Origin: a bacterium HR40 | GTDB taxonomy: Bacteria; Pseudomonadota; Alphaproteobacteria; Geminicoccales; Geminicoccaceae | Direction of reading: 5' to 3' | Length of the DNA stretch: 64,000 nucleotides | Assembly: GCA_002898275.1 (NCBI GenBank) | Contig: BEIQ01000001.1 | Location: forward strand, 1 to 64,000 | Part shown: positions 37,352 through 47,462 of the stretch, piece after piece | Layout of the letters: each line of letters opens with the position of its first letter | How positions within the stretch are numbered: the first letter of the stretch is position 1 | Made by a program: the position numbers and the translations under genes | Notes under the pieces: model-generated | Database searches by the model: none | What the model was told of the DNA's origin: nothing | What the model saw: the letters and a program-made list of their open reading frames with translations, nothing else

Positions 37352-38734
37352 ATGCGGGGCCATCGATCGGTTCGCCTTCGGTTTTCGGGGTTGCTTTTGA
37401 TCGTCGCCCTGACCGCTGCCTTTCCCGCCCGCGCCCAGCTCGGTCTTTTCGATGAGCGGCGCGGGGTGCTGACCCTGGCACCGGTGCTCGAGAAGGCGCG
37501 GCGCGGCGTCGTCAACATCGCGGTGCGTTCGCACCGCCCCGGCATCACCAACCCGCTCTTCGCCGATCCTTTCTTCCGGCGGTTTTTCGGCCTTCCCGAC
37601 GAGCCGCCGCAGCGCGAGGTGTTGAGTGCCGGGTCCGGGGTCATCGTCGATGGGCGCCGCGGCCTCGTGCTCACCAACCATCATGTGGTCGAGAACGCCG
37701 ACGAGATCCGTGTCACCCTCGAGGACAGACGGAGCTTCACCGCGGAGCTCGTGGGCAGCGATCCGGCCACCGATATCGCCCTTCTCCGCATTCCCTCGGA
37801 CAATCTGACCGAAGTCCCGTTCGGCAACTCCGACGAACTGCAGGTCGGGGACGTCGTGATCGCCATCGGCAATCCCTTCGGCCTCGGTCAGACCGTGACC
37901 TCCGGGATCGTCAGCGCCCTCGGCAGAAGCGGGCTCGCGGCGCAGAAATACGAGGAGTTCATCCAGACCGACGCTCCCATCAACCCCGGCAATTCGGGTG
38001 GCGCGCTCATCGATACGCGCGGCCGGCTCGTCGGCATCAACACCGCCATCGTCTCTCCTGCCGGCGGCAATGTCGGCATCGGGTTCGCGGTCCCCGTCAA
38101 CATGGCGCGCGCGGTCATGGAGCAGCTCGTCCGCTACGGCGAGGTGCGGCGCGGCCGCATCGGTGTGGCGATCCAGGACCTCACTCCCGATCTCGCCGAG
38201 GCCATGGGAATCCCCGGGCGGCGCGGCGCGGTGGTGAGTCAGGTGGAACCGGGTTCGCCTGCGGAGCGGGCCGGTCTGCGCCCCGGTGACGTGGTCGTCG
38301 CCGTCGACGGCGAGGCCGTGCGCAGCTCTACCGAACTGCGCAACCGCATCGGGCTCGTCGAGCGCGGCAGCCGCATCGATCTCACCATCCTGCGCGATGG
38401 GCGCGAGCAACACCTGCGGGTGGAGGTCGCGGCGCCGGAGGAGGCGGGCATCGTGCCGGGCGATCGGGTCCCCCAGCTCGCCGGTGCGCGTTTTACCGAA
38501 ATCCCGGCAGGCCATCCGGCGCATGGGCGGATCGAGGGTGTGTTGGTCGCCGAGGTGGCGGAGGGCAGCCCGGCGTGGCTGTTCGGACTGAGGCCGGGCG
38601 ATATCGTCACCGCCGTAAACCGCCGCCCGGTTCGCTCGCTCGCCGAGTTCGAGCAGGTGCTCGCGGCACAGGGACGGGTCTTCGCCCTCAATGTCCAGCG
38701 CGGCAACGTGCAGCTCTTCCTGCTGTTGCGCTGA
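37352..38734 (+). CDS. degQ: periplasmic serine protease, DegP/DegQ (HtrA) family
   Basis: This 460-residue HtrA protease has a signal peptide cut near ARAQ. The catalytic triad is His111 (LTNHHVV), Asp141 (ATDIALLRI) and Ser215 (NPGNSGGAL). Two PDZ domains follow (about 265-355, [14 protein letters not shown]; and about 380-460, with [16 protein letters not shown]). The signature [16 protein letters not shown] is present. It degrades or refolds damaged envelope proteins. A strong AGAAGGAGG site precedes the ATG. Short loop LA and size favour DegQ over DegP. Confidence 0.94.
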   Translation: MRGHRSVRLRFSGLLLIVALTAAFPARAQLGLFDERRGVLTLAPVLEKARRGVVNIAVRSHRPGITNPLFADPFFRRFFGLPDEPPQREVLSAGSGVIVDGRRGLVLTNHHVVENADEIRVTLEDRRSFTAELVGSDPATDIALLRIPSDNLTEVPFGNSDELQVGDVVIAIGNPFGLGQTVTSGIVSALGRSGLAAQKYEEFIQTDAPINPGNSGGALIDTRGRLVGINTAIVSPAGGNVGIGFAVPVNMARAVMEQLVRYGEVRRGRIGVAIQDLTPDLAEAMGIPGRRGAVVSQVEPGSPAERAGLRPGDVVVAVDGEAVRSSTELRNRIGLVERGSRIDLTILRDGREQHLRVEVAAPEEAGIVPGDRVPQLAGARFTEIPAGHPAHGRIEGVLVAEVAEGSPAWLFGLRPGDIVTAVNRRPVRSLAEFEQVLAAQGRVFALNVQRGNVQLFLLLR

Positions 38735-38814
38735 GCGAGCGGCGGCGGCTTGCCGGCGACGACCCACCGCCTCATCTCCCCTCTGGCCCCGGAGCCCGCT
38801 TTGGGGGAGAGGAG

Positions 38815-40098
38815 ATGAGGGTTCTCGTGGTCGGGAGTGGCGGGCGCGAGCACGCGCTGGTGTGGGCGCTTGCCGCCTCGCCGCTGGTCGACGAGGTGAT
38901 CTGCGCGCCGGGCAACGCCGGCATCGCCGCGGAAGCCGAATGCCTGCCGGTGGCGGCGGAGGATGTGGAGGGTCTCGTGCGGCTCGCCCGCGAGCGGCAC
39001 GTGGATCTCGTGGTGGTGGGCCCGGAAGGGCCACTCGTGGCGGGGCTCGTCGACCGGCTCGAAGCGGCGGGTGTGCGCGCTTTCGGGCCCACGGCCGCAG
39101 CCGCTCGGCTCGAGGGCTCGAAGGCCTTCGCCAAGGCCTTCTGCGCGCGCTATGGCATTCCCACGGCGCGCGGGGGGATCTTCGACCGCAGCCAGCGGGC
39201 GGAAGCGCACGCCTTCGTCGAGGCCGAGGGCGCACCGATCGTGGTCAAAGCCGACGGTCTCGCCGCCGGCAAGGGGGTGGTGGTCGCGCAGACCGTTGCG
39301 GAGGCCCATGCCGCCATCGACGAGGCGTTCGGCGGGCGCTTTGGCGAGGCCGGTCACACGCTCGTGATCGAGGAATGTCTGACGGGCGAAGAAGCGAGCC
39401 TCTTTGCCCTCTGTGACGGCACCCACGCGCTCGAGCTCGGCACTGCGCGCGACTACAAGCGTGCGTTCGATGGCGACCGCGGTCCCAACACCGGCGGCAT
39501 GGGCGCCGTATCGCCCGCCCCCGGTTTCGATGACGCCGCGCGGGCGCGCGCCTGGCAGGAGATCGTGCTGCCGGCGCTTGCCGGCATGCGTGCCGAGGGC
39601 GCGCCCTTCCGCGGGATCCTCTATGCCGGGCTCATGCTCACCCGCGACGGGCCCAAGCTTCTCGAGTTCAACGTCCGCTTCGGCGACCCGGAAGCGCAAG
39701 CGATCCTGCCCCGGCTCATGACCGATTTCGGCCAGCTGGTGCTCGGAGCGACGGAAGGGGCACTGGCCCACATGGACGTGCGTTTCTGGCCCAAGCATGC
39801 CGTCACCGTGGTGATGGCCAGTCGCGGCTATCCGGGAGAGCACGCGAAGGATACCGAGATCCGCGGTCTCGACGGCCTGCTGGGAGAAGCGGAGGTGGTG
39901 GTGTTCCACGCCGGTACCCGTCGGGTCGACAGTCGGATCGTCGCCCATGGCGGACGGGTGCTGGACATCACCGGACTGGGCGCGACCCTTGCCGAGGCGC
40001 GCGCCCGCGCCTATGCTGCGATCGCGCGGATCGACTGGCCGGAAGGCTTCTACCGGCGCGACATCGGGAGGGTCGCCGGGGTATCGGAGATCGCCTGA
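38815..40098 (+). CDS. purD: phosphoribosylamine-glycine ligase (GAR synthetase)
   Basis: This 427-residue ATP-grasp enzyme performs the second step of purine synthesis. Clear motifs are [15 protein letters not shown] at the start, [29 protein letters not shown], the [12 protein letters not shown] stretch, [20 protein letters not shown] and [14 protein letters not shown]. The length is normal for the family. GGGGGAGAGGAG precedes the ATG. No other pur gene is adjacent, which is usual for purD. Confidence 0.97.
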   Translation: MRVLVVGSGGREHALVWALAASPLVDEVICAPGNAGIAAEAECLPVAAEDVEGLVRLARERHVDLVVVGPEGPLVAGLVDRLEAAGVRAFGPTAAAARLEGSKAFAKAFCARYGIPTARGGIFDRSQRAEAHAFVEAEGAPIVVKADGLAAGKGVVVAQTVAEAHAAIDEAFGGRFGEAGHTLVIEECLTGEEASLFALCDGTHALELGTARDYKRAFDGDRGPNTGGMGAVSPAPGFDDAARARAWQEIVLPALAGMRAEGAPFRGILYAGLMLTRDGPKLLEFNVRFGDPEAQAILPRLMTDFGQLVLGATEGALAHMDVRFWPKHAVTVVMASRGYPGEHAKDTEIRGLDGLLGEAEVVVFHAGTRRVDSRIVAHGGRVLDITGLGATLAEARARAYAAIARIDWPEGFYRRDIGRVAGVSEIA

Positions 40099-40192
40099 GC
40101 GCCGTCGGCCGCGAGTTCGTCGTGCACCGTCGGATGTCCGTCATTCCCGCACCGCTTCGTTCCCCGACCGTCTGCAGGTGAGGTTCGCGCCC

Positions 40193-40783
40193 ATGCCACC
40201 GATGTCGAACGAGTTGCCGATCGAACGCCTGTGGCCGAGGCAGGCGGGTGTGGCCGAGGGTCTGCGCCAGCTCGTGCTGGTGTTCGTGGGAAGCTTGCTG
40301 CTGTGGGCTTCGGCCAAGGTCCAGGTGCCGTTTTGGCCAGTGCCGATGACCTTGCAGACCGGCATGCTCTATTTGATCGGCGTGGCTTACGGCCCGCGCC
40401 TCGGATTGCTCACCGCGCTCGCCTATCTCGCGGAAGGAGCGGCAGGGCTTCCGGTCTTCGCCGGGACTCCGGAGCGCGGGATCGGCTTGGCGTACATGAT
40501 GGGTCCCACCGGAGGCTATCTCCTGTCCTTCCCGATCTTGACCTGGATGGCGGGCATCGCGGCGCAGCGCGGACTGCGGTGGCCGGGCATGGCGGCCACC
40601 CTGGCGGTCGCCACCGTCGTCAACTACACCCTCGGTGTCAGCTGGCTTGCCACTTTCCTCGGCTTCGCCAAGGCGGTGGAAGTCGGTCTGCTGCCGTTCC
40701 TGTTGGGAGACCTTCTGAAGGCGGCGCTCGTCGTGGCTCTCTGGGAACTCGGGCTCGGCCGGAGCCGGCCCGCGGGCGGATGA
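40193..40783 (+). CDS. bioY: biotin transporter BioY
   Basis: This 196-residue ECF-transporter S component has about six membrane helices. It shows the BioY features VQVPFWPVPMTLQT, GPRLGLLTALAYLAEGAAGLPVFAG and MGPTGGYLLSFPI. It imports biotin across the inner membrane, alone or with BioMN. No bioM or bioN is next to it, so it is a solitary BioY. The start is placed at 40193 after AGGTGAGGT, with an ATG nine bases on as alternative. I saw no BioR-type TTATnnATAA site. Confidence 0.92.
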   Translation: MPPMSNELPIERLWPRQAGVAEGLRQLVLVFVGSLLLWASAKVQVPFWPVPMTLQTGMLYLIGVAYGPRLGLLTALAYLAEGAAGLPVFAGTPERGIGLAYMMGPTGGYLLSFPILTWMAGIAAQRGLRWPGMAATLAVATVVNYTLGVSWLATFLGFAKAVEVGLLPFLLGDLLKAALVVALWELGLGRSRPAGG

Positions 40784-41748
40784 GTCGGATCCGGCCCGCC
40801 GACCGCCACAGCATCCGGGAAGCGGCGGCGATCCTCGCCGAGGGCGGGGTCGTGGCCTTCCCGACGGAGACGGTTTACGGTCTGGGCGCGGTCGTCACCC
40901 TCGACCGGGCGATAGCCCGGGTGTTCGCGGTGAAGGGCCGGCCCGCCCGCAATCCCCTGATCGCCCATGTCGCAGAGGTGGCTGCGGCGCGCCCCATCGT
41001 GCAGTTCGACGAACGGGCGGAGCGGCTGGCGGCGGCTTTCTGGCCGGGGCCGCTCACCCTCGTCCTCCCGCTCAAGGTCGGAAGCATCGTCTCGCCGCTC
41101 GTCACAGCGGGGCTGCCGACCCTCGCCGTGCGTCTGCCGGCCCACCCGGTGGCCCGAGAGCTGCTCGGCACGCTCGGCCTCCCGGTGGCAGCGCCGAGTG
41201 CCAACCGCTCCGGTCGGCCGAGCCCGACCCAGGCCCAACATGTGCTGGCCGATCTCGGCGACGCCATCGATCTCGTGCTCGATGGTGGAGCGTGTCCGCT
41301 CGGGGTCGAGAGCACGGTGATCGACCTGAGCGAGCCGGGCCGCGCCGTGCTGCTGCGCCCCGGTGGCGTGCCCCGGCGGGCGGTCGAGGAGGTGATCGGA
41401 CCGCTCGCCGAGCGCCGGCTGGAGGAACCGGTGCGCTCGCCGGGGTTGCTCGGCCGCCACTACGCACCCTCGAAGCCCCTGCGGCTCGAGGCGCGCGAGG
41501 TAGCGCCCGACGAGGCGCTCCTCGCGTTCGGGCCGGTCGTGCCGAAAGGGGCCCGGCGCACCCTCAATCTCAGTCCAAAGGGCGATCTCGCCGAGGCGGC
41601 GGCGCATCTGTTCGCTATGCTCCGCGAGCTCGATCGCGACGACGTGCGGGCCATCGCGGTGATGCCGATCCCCTCGACGGGCCTCGGCGAGGCGATCAAC
41701 GACCGGCTGCGACGCGCCGCCCTTCCCCCCGAGCCCGCAGCCTCCTAG
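40780..41748 (+). CDS. tsaC: threonylcarbamoyl-AMP synthase (Sua5/YwlC type)
   Basis: This 322-residue enzyme makes threonylcarbamoyl-AMP for the t6A37 modification of ANN-decoding tRNAs. The YrdC domain (about 10-200) has GGVVAFPTETVYGLGA, KGRPARNPLIAHV, FWPGPLTLVLP and VAAPSANRSGRPSPT. The C-terminal Sua5 domain, linked by SPGLLGRHYAPSKPL, distinguishes it from the short TsaC. The start overlaps the bioY stop as ATGA. The stop shares CTAG with the stop of the convergent prdX gene. Confidence 0.94.
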   Translation: MSRIRPADRHSIREAAAILAEGGVVAFPTETVYGLGAVVTLDRAIARVFAVKGRPARNPLIAHVAEVAAARPIVQFDERAERLAAAFWPGPLTLVLPLKVGSIVSPLVTAGLPTLAVRLPAHPVARELLGTLGLPVAAPSANRSGRPSPTQAQHVLADLGDAIDLVLDGGACPLGVESTVIDLSEPGRAVLLRPGGVPRRAVEEVIGPLAERRLEEPVRSPGLLGRHYAPSKPLRLEAREVAPDEALLAFGPVVPKGARRTLNLSPKGDLAEAAAHLFAMLRELDRDDVRAIAVMPIPSTGLGEAINDRLRRAALPPEPAAS

Positions 41749-42320
41749 CCCTCGTCGGAACCGAGCGCCTCGAGATCGAGGAGGATCGGGCGATAGCCGA
41801 GGGCCTCGAGAAAGCGCAGCAAGTCGCCGCTCGCGATGGTGGTCGTCGCGCGATTGTCGGCCGGATGGAAGTTGACCTCGTCGAAGGAAAAGAGCTTGTC
41901 CTCGAGCAGCGGCTGTACCTGCCGTCGCTCGTCGTTGACGAGGGCGAAGGGGGAGACTGCTCCCGGTATCACCCCGAGGACTTCGGCCACACGCTCGGGT
42001 TTGGCAAAGGACATACGCGGCGCGCCCAACCGACGGGCGACGGCATTGATGCGGATCCGGCGGTCGGCCAGGCAAGAGAGGAGCCACAAGCCACCCTTGC
42101 GATCCTCGAGCAGGAGGTTCTTCGTATGGGCTCCGGGCAGGTGGCCGGTCACGGCCTCCGCTTCCTCGACCGTGAAGACCGGTGCGTGTTCGAGGGTGCG
42201 GTGGAGGATGCCGAGCTCGTCCAAGAGGGCGAAGACGCGGTTGCGGGCGGCGAGCAAAGGGGGCGGTCCGGGCTTGCTGGAGCCGCGCGCAGCCCTAGAC
42301 GGCCGATCGCGCGATGGCAA
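41745..42320 (-). CDS. prolyl-tRNA editing protein, YbaK/ProX family
   Basis: This 191-residue trans-editing deacylase removes wrongly attached amino acid from tRNA-Pro. The YbaK domain shows LDELGILHRTLEHAPVFTVEEA, HTKNLLLEDRKGGLWLL with the catalytic Lys, and a GVIPGAVSPFALVND segment. PrdX/ProXp-ala relatives clear Ala-tRNA-Pro. The start is uncertain: a TTG at 42320 gives a basic, Pro-rich leader of about 20 residues without family similarity. Its stop overlaps tsaC. Confidence 0.88.
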   Translation of the reverse strand: MPSRDRPSRAARGSSKPGPPPLLAARNRVFALLDELGILHRTLEHAPVFTVEEAEAVTGHLPGAHTKNLLLEDRKGGLWLLSCLADRRIRINAVARRLGAPRMSFAKPERVAEVLGVIPGAVSPFALVNDERRQVQPLLEDKLFSFDEVNFHPADNRATTTIASGDLLRFLEALGYRPILLDLEALGSDEG

Positions 42321-42344
42321 GCGAAGACGGTGTGGGCGCGCGAT

Positions 42345-43916
42345 TCAGGCGGGTTCGGCGAGATCGTGCAGGCCGCCCATGAGCAGTCCGATTCGTTCGA
42401 TGTCGGCCTCGCGGGTGGCGAGCGGAGCGGAGAGGCGGCCGCGATGGAGGAGGGCGAGGCGGTCGGTGATCGCCAGCAACTCGTCGAGGTCCTGGGAAAT
42501 GACGACGATCGCCGTCCCCCGATCGGCGAGCTGGAGCAGCGCCGCATGGATGGCGGCGGCGGCTGCCGCATCGACTCCCCAAGTGGGCTGGGCTACCACC
42601 AACACGAGGGGGTCCTGTAGGAGTTCGCGACCGACGACGAACTTCTGCAGATTGCCCCCGGAGAGGCTCGAGCTGGCGGCATCGGGTCCCGAACAGCGAA
42701 CCGCGAAGCGGTCGATGATGGCGCGCGCAAAGGCGCGGGTGCGCCGCCAGCGAATGATGCCGCAACGTTGGAGCGCGCGCCGCTGCCAGCCGGTGAGCAA
42801 GGCGTTCTCGCAAAGCGAGAAGCTGCCGACCGCGGCATGGCCCAGCCGCTCCTCGGGCAGGGTACAGAGCCCGAGCCGTCGCCGCGCTGCCGGCCCGAGC
42901 CCTCCGATCGGTCGCTCGCCGAGACAGATGGCCGCATCCCCTACCGTACGCTCGCCTGCGAGAGCCTCGAACAACTCTTTTTGGCCGTTGCCGGCGACCC
43001 CCCCGATGCCGAAGATCTCGCCGCGCCCGACGGTGAACGAGATGTCGCGCAGCGGGGTGCCGAAGGCCTCCGTCGGCTCCAGCGACAGGCTGTCGACTTC
43101 CAAGAGGGGCGCGTGCCTCGCCGGCGTGCCGCTTCGCCGCGGATTCGGCAGCTCGCGGCCGACCATGAGCCGGGCGAGCTCTCGCGCACCGGTCCGGCGC
43201 GGGTCGCAGCTCGCGACCACCCTGCCACCCCGCAGGATGGTGGCCCGATCGCAGAGCTCGGTGACCTCGGCCAGCCGGTGGCTGATGTAGAGGATCGACC
43301 GGCCTTCCGCGGCGAGCCGCCGCAGGGTCGAAAACAACCGCTCGATCTCCTGCGGCGTGAGCACCGAGGTGGGCTCGTCGAGCATCAGCAATTTCGGATC
43401 CTGCAACAGGGCGCGGACGATCTCGACCCGCTGCCGCTCGCCGGCCGAGAGCGTGTGCACGGCGCGTTCCGGCTCGAGAGGAAGGCCGTAGCGCTGGCCC
43501 ATCTCCCGGATGCGGGCGGCGAGCTCCTGGCGGGTCCAGCGTCCTTCGAGGCCAAGAGCCACGTTCTCGACAACGGAGAGGGCCTCGAACAGGGTGAAGT
43601 GCTGGAAAACCATGCCGATGCCGAGCCGGCGCGCGGTGTGGGGGCTGTCCACCACGATCGGCTGGCCCTCGAAGCGGATCTCGCCGGCATCGGGCTGGAG
43701 CACGCCATAGACGATGCGCACGAGGGTGGATTTGCCGGCACCGTTCTCGCCCAGAAGCGCATGGATCTCGCCAGCGCGCACTTCGAGATCCACGGCATCG
43801 TTGGCCAGAACCGCCCCAAAGCGCTTGGTGACACCGCGAAGCTCGAGGCGCACCGGGGCTGCCGCTGCCGGCGGTGCCCCCGCCGCGTTGCCGGAGATCG
43901 CTCGCGGTTCGGCCAC
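42345..43916 (-). CDS. nucleoside/simple-sugar ABC transporter ATP-binding protein (duplicated), orphan
   Basis: This 523-residue protein has two ABC ATPase domains. The first is complete (Walker A GENGAGKS near 55, LSAGERQRVEI, LLMLDEPTSVL). The second has the family's degenerate Walker A region GVAGNGQKELFEALAG, LSGGNLQKFVVGREL and LVVAQPTWGVD. This layout is that of BmpA/NupA-type purine nucleoside importers in alphaproteobacteria. No permease or BMP lipoprotein gene follows within the window, and the next gene downstream is prdX. The partners must lie elsewhere. Confidence 0.9.
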   Translation of the reverse strand: MAEPRAISGNAAGAPPAAAAPVRLELRGVTKRFGAVLANDAVDLEVRAGEIHALLGENGAGKSTLVRIVYGVLQPDAGEIRFEGQPIVVDSPHTARRLGIGMVFQHFTLFEALSVVENVALGLEGRWTRQELAARIREMGQRYGLPLEPERAVHTLSAGERQRVEIVRALLQDPKLLMLDEPTSVLTPQEIERLFSTLRRLAAEGRSILYISHRLAEVTELCDRATILRGGRVVASCDPRRTGARELARLMVGRELPNPRRSGTPARHAPLLEVDSLSLEPTEAFGTPLRDISFTVGRGEIFGIGGVAGNGQKELFEALAGERTVGDAAICLGERPIGGLGPAARRRLGLCTLPEERLGHAAVGSFSLCENALLTGWQRRALQRCGIIRWRRTRAFARAIIDRFAVRCSGPDAASSSLSGGNLQKFVVGRELLQDPLVLVVAQPTWGVDAAAAAAIHAALLQLADRGTAIVVISQDLDELLAITDRLALLHRGRLSAPLATREADIERIGLLMGGLHDLAEPA

Positions 43917-44019
43917 TCGCTGTGTTCCCAGAAGGCTTCTGTGGTCGCGCTAGGGGCGCGGCGTCACTATATGGAAGGGGGCCGCGGCCTTCCAGCCGCC
44001 CCGCCGAGGGAAGTCGGGA

Positions 44020-46443
44020 GTGGGACGGTTCGTTCGCTGGTTCGAAGAGCTCGGCATCGACGACGTGCCGGAGGTCGGCGGCAAAAACGCGAGTCTCGGG
44101 GAACTCTTGCGCGAGCTCTCGGGAGCGGGCGTGCGGGTCCCTGGCGGATTCGCGGTCACCGCCGAGGCCTATCGGGAAACGCTGTCGCGCGCTGGCGCGT
44201 GGGAACGGCTGCGCGCCGAGCTCGATCGCCTCGATCCCCGCGACGTCGCAGCTCTGCGGCGCGCCGGTCGCCACTGCCGCGACATCGTCTACAGCGCTGG
44301 TCTGCCCGAAGAGGTGCGGGCAGAGATCCTCGCCGCCTATAGCGAACTCCGTCATCGCTACGGCCCATCCCTGTCCCTCGCCGTGCGCTCTTCGGCCACC
44401 GCCGAGGATCTGCCGGCAGCGAGCTTCGCCGGCCAGCAGGAGACCTATCTCGCGGTGCACGGCGAGGAGGCCCTCCTCGAAGCCATCCGCCGCTGCTTCG
44501 CCTCGCTCTTCACCGATCGGGCCATTTCCTACCGCGCGGATCGAGCTTTCGATCACTTCGCCGTCGCCATTTCGGTTGGTGTGCAGAAAATGGTGCGGGC
44601 CGATCTCGCCAGCGCCGGCGTCGCCTTCACGGTGGATACGGAAAGCGGGCACCCCGACTTCGTGCTGGTGACCGGAGCCTTCGGATTGGGGGAACCGGTG
44701 GTGCAGGGAGCGGTGGACGTCGACGAATGGTATGTCCACAAGCCTACCTTCGAGCAGGGTTTCCGGGCGGTGGTGCGACGGCGGCTCGGTGCGAAGAAAA
44801 TCAAAATGGTGCTCGCCGAAGGTCGCTTCGGCCACAACCTGGTCACCCGACCCACCGCGCGCCGCGAGCGCGAGGGCTTTTGCCTGAGCGATGCGGAGGT
44901 GCTCGAGCTCGCGGGGATGGCGATGGCGATCGAGCGGCACTACAGCCGGCGCTATGGCCGCTTCACGCCGATGGACATCGAGTGGGCCAAGGATGGCCTC
45001 GACGACCGGCTGTATATCGTCCAGGCACGGCCCGAGACCGTGGTGGCCCAGCGCCGCCCCGAACAGCTCGAACGCTACCGGCTCGAGGCTCCGGGGCGGG
45101 TGCTGGTGAGCGGCCGGGCGGTCGGCGAGCGGATCGCTTTCGGTCGGGTGCGCGTGGTGCGCTCCACGGAGGAGCTGACGCGTTTCCAGCCGGGGGAGGT
45201 GCTCGTCGCCGATACCACGACCCCGGATTGGGAACCGGTGATGAAACGGGCGGCAGCGATCGTCACCGACCGCGGCGGCCGCACGTGTCACGCCGCGATC
45301 GTTGCCCGCGAGCTCGGCATTCCGGCAGTGGTAGGAGCGGAGGGAGCCACCGAAATCCTCTCCTCCGGGGCCGAAGTCACGGTCTCCTGCGCCGAAGGCG
45401 AAACCGGCAAGGTCTACGAGGGACGGCTGCCGTTTCGGGTCGAGCGGATCGATCTCGGCACATTGCCCCGACCGCAAACGCGAATCCTGGTCAATCTCGG
45501 TAACCCCGAGCTCGCCCTGCGTACGGCCCTGCTCCCGGTCGACGGGGTCGGGCTCGCCCGGATCGAATTCATCCTCGCCGAAGGGGTGCGGGTCCATCCG
45601 ATGGCACTCCTGCACCCGGAACGCGTCGCCGACGTGGCCGAACAGAAAGCCATCGCGCGGCTCCTCGGGGGGCACCCCGATCCGCGCGCATGGTTCGTGG
45701 AACGGCTCGCGGAAGGGGTGGCGACCATCGCCGCAGCATTTTGGCCGCGACCGGTGATCGTCCGTCTCTCCGACTTCAAGTCCAACGAATATGCGCGGCT
45801 GCTCGGCGGGCGTTGGTTCGAGCCGGTCGAGGAAAACCCCATGCTCGGCCTTCGAGGTGCGGCCCGCTACGTCCACGAGGCCTATCGCCCGGCGTTCGCG
45901 CTCGAATGTGCGGCGATGAAGCGGGTGCGTGGCGCGATGGGACTGCGCAACGTCCGCCTCATGATCCCCTTCTGCCGTCGACCCGACGAGGCCGATCGCG
46001 TGCTCGCGGCCATGGCCGAGGAAGGGTTGCGGCGGGGCGAGGAGGGCCTCGAGATCTACATGATGAGCGAGATCCCGAGCAACGTGCTCTTGATCGACGA
46101 TTTCGCTCGTCGCTTCGACGGCTTTTCCATCGGCTCCAACGATCTGACCCAGCTGGTGCTCGGTGTCGACCGCGACAACCCGCTGATCGCCGGCTCCTTC
46201 GACGAGCGGGATCCGGCGGTACGGGAAATGCTCCGGCAGGCGGTTCTCGGCGCGAAGCGCCATGGCAAGCCGGTCGGCATCTGCGGCCAGGCCCCTTCGG
46301 ACTGGCCGGAGATCGCCGCGTTTTTGGTGGAACTCGGCATCGACAGTCTGAGCCTGGTGCCGGATGCGGTGTTGCGTACCCTCGAGGAGGTCCTGGCGGT
46401 GGAGCGACGGCTCGGCCGCCAACCGCGAAGGCAGCCAGAGTGA
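44020..46443 (+). CDS. ppsA: phosphoenolpyruvate synthase
   Basis: This 807-residue enzyme makes PEP from pyruvate and ATP for gluconeogenesis. The ATP-grasp domain opens VGGKNASLGELLREL and includes SSATAEDLPAASFAGQQETYL. The phosphohistidine domain has the phosphoryl carrier His424 in GRTCHAAIVARELGIPAVVG. The PEP-binding barrel ends with FDGFSIGSNDLTQLVLGVDRDN and GICGQAPSD. The GTG start is followed directly by the typical GRFVRWFEELGIDDVPEVGGKN-like opening. It is translationally coupled to pfkB. Confidence 0.95.
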   Translation: MGRFVRWFEELGIDDVPEVGGKNASLGELLRELSGAGVRVPGGFAVTAEAYRETLSRAGAWERLRAELDRLDPRDVAALRRAGRHCRDIVYSAGLPEEVRAEILAAYSELRHRYGPSLSLAVRSSATAEDLPAASFAGQQETYLAVHGEEALLEAIRRCFASLFTDRAISYRADRAFDHFAVAISVGVQKMVRADLASAGVAFTVDTESGHPDFVLVTGAFGLGEPVVQGAVDVDEWYVHKPTFEQGFRAVVRRRLGAKKIKMVLAEGRFGHNLVTRPTARREREGFCLSDAEVLELAGMAMAIERHYSRRYGRFTPMDIEWAKDGLDDRLYIVQARPETVVAQRRPEQLERYRLEAPGRVLVSGRAVGERIAFGRVRVVRSTEELTRFQPGEVLVADTTTPDWEPVMKRAAAIVTDRGGRTCHAAIVARELGIPAVVGAEGATEILSSGAEVTVSCAEGETGKVYEGRLPFRVERIDLGTLPRPQTRILVNLGNPELALRTALLPVDGVGLARIEFILAEGVRVHPMALLHPERVADVAEQKAIARLLGGHPDPRAWFVERLAEGVATIAAAFWPRPVIVRLSDFKSNEYARLLGGRWFEPVEENPMLGLRGAARYVHEAYRPAFALECAAMKRVRGAMGLRNVRLMIPFCRRPDEADRVLAAMAEEGLRRGEEGLEIYMMSEIPSNVLLIDDFARRFDGFSIGSNDLTQLVLGVDRDNPLIAGSFDERDPAVREMLRQAVLGAKRHGKPVGICGQAPSDWPEIAAFLVELGIDSLSLVPDAVLRTLEEVLAVERRLGRQPRRQPE

Positions 46444-47393
46444 CGAGCATCGTGACCCTCACCGTCAATCCGGCGATCGACTACAGCGCCGAAACCGATC
46501 AAGTCGTGCCGGCGCTCGAGATACGCACCCGGCGCGAGCGCTTCGATCCGGGAGGGGGCGGCATCAACGTCGCCCGGGTCGTCCATGCGCTCGGCGGCCG
46601 CGTTCGTGCCATCTACGCTATTGGCGGTCTCACCGGACCGGTCTTCGAGGGGCTTTTCGCCCGCACCGGAGTGCCGAGCCGCGTCGTGACCATCGCGGGC
46701 GACACCCGGATCGCGCATACCGTGCGCGAGCTTTCCACCGGCCACGAGTTCCGCTTCACTCCCGAAGGCCCGACCCTGTCCCTCGCCGAATGCGAGGCCC
46801 TCTTCCAAGCGGTCGTCGCAGAGCCAGGAGACTGGCTCGTCTTGTCGGGAAGCCTCGCTCCGGGGGTGCCGGCCGAGTTCTACGCGCGGATCATTCACGC
46901 TGTGCGCCCACGCGGCACGCGCGTGGCGCTCGATACCTCGGGGGCTGCCCTCTACCATGCCCTCGAGGCCGGAGTCGATCTCGTCAAGCCCAACAAGCGC
47001 GAGCTCGAGCATCTCCTGGGTCGGCGAGCCCCGACACCGGCAGAAGAGGAGGCGCTCGCGCGGGAACTCGCGGCTTCGGGGCGCGCCGGCATCGTCGCGC
47101 TCAGCCTCGGGCGCCGGGGCGCGGTGTTGGCCAGCGGGAACCTCCTGTGGCGGGTCGCAGCCCCCGAGGTGCCGACGGCGAGCACGATCGGTGCGGGCGA
47201 CAGTTTCGTCGGCGCTATGGTGCTCAAACTGGCCCGTGGCGAGCCGGTCGAAAAGGCCTTTCTGTTCGGCATGGCCGCGGGAGCGGCGGCGGCCATCACT
47301 CCCGGCACCGAACTGTGCCGCCCAGCCGACGTCGAGTGGCTCTATGGCGAACTGCTGCAGCGCGCCGGTGCGCCATCCGCGGGATCGGCTTGA
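46440..47393 (+). CDS. pfkB: 6-phosphofructokinase, PfkB type
   Basis: This 317-residue ribokinase-fold kinase starts with TLTVNPAIDYSAE and has FDPGGGGINVARVVHALGG. The C-terminal anion-hole motif GAGDSFVGAMVLKLARG carries the catalytic Asp254. Overall it resembles E. coli PfkB (Pfk-2) most, though a 1-phosphofructokinase role cannot be excluded. The GTG start overlaps the ppsA stop (GTGA), so the two are co-translated although they act in opposite directions around glycolysis. Confidence 0.9.
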   Translation: MTSIVTLTVNPAIDYSAETDQVVPALEIRTRRERFDPGGGGINVARVVHALGGRVRAIYAIGGLTGPVFEGLFARTGVPSRVVTIAGDTRIAHTVRELSTGHEFRFTPEGPTLSLAECEALFQAVVAEPGDWLVLSGSLAPGVPAEFYARIIHAVRPRGTRVALDTSGAALYHALEAGVDLVKPNKRELEHLLGRRAPTPAEEEALARELAASGRAGIVALSLGRRGAVLASGNLLWRVAAPEVPTASTIGAGDSFVGAMVLKLARGEPVEKAFLFGMAAGAAAAITPGTELCRPADVEWLYGELLQRAGAPSAGSA

Positions 47394-47462
47394 CCGCTTG
47401 CGACCCACCAATATCTTGCGCGGCGCTCGAGGCGAACGGTTGCAGGCGCGCGGAGACAGGCC

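Noticed and set aside
40099-40192. Search for a BioR operator or biotin-related switch before bioY
   Set aside because: No TTATnnATAA-like palindrome or recognisable riboswitch fold was found.
41745-41748. tsaC and prdX sharing stop-codon bases (CTAG)
   Set aside because: A four-base convergent overlap of stops is common in compact genomes and implies no mechanism.
42295-46422. 1375-codon open frame on the minus strand across the ABC ATPase and ppsA
   Set aside because: It is antisense to two clear genes, and its translation is low-complexity His/Gly/Arg-rich sequence, as expected from GC-rich shadow frames.
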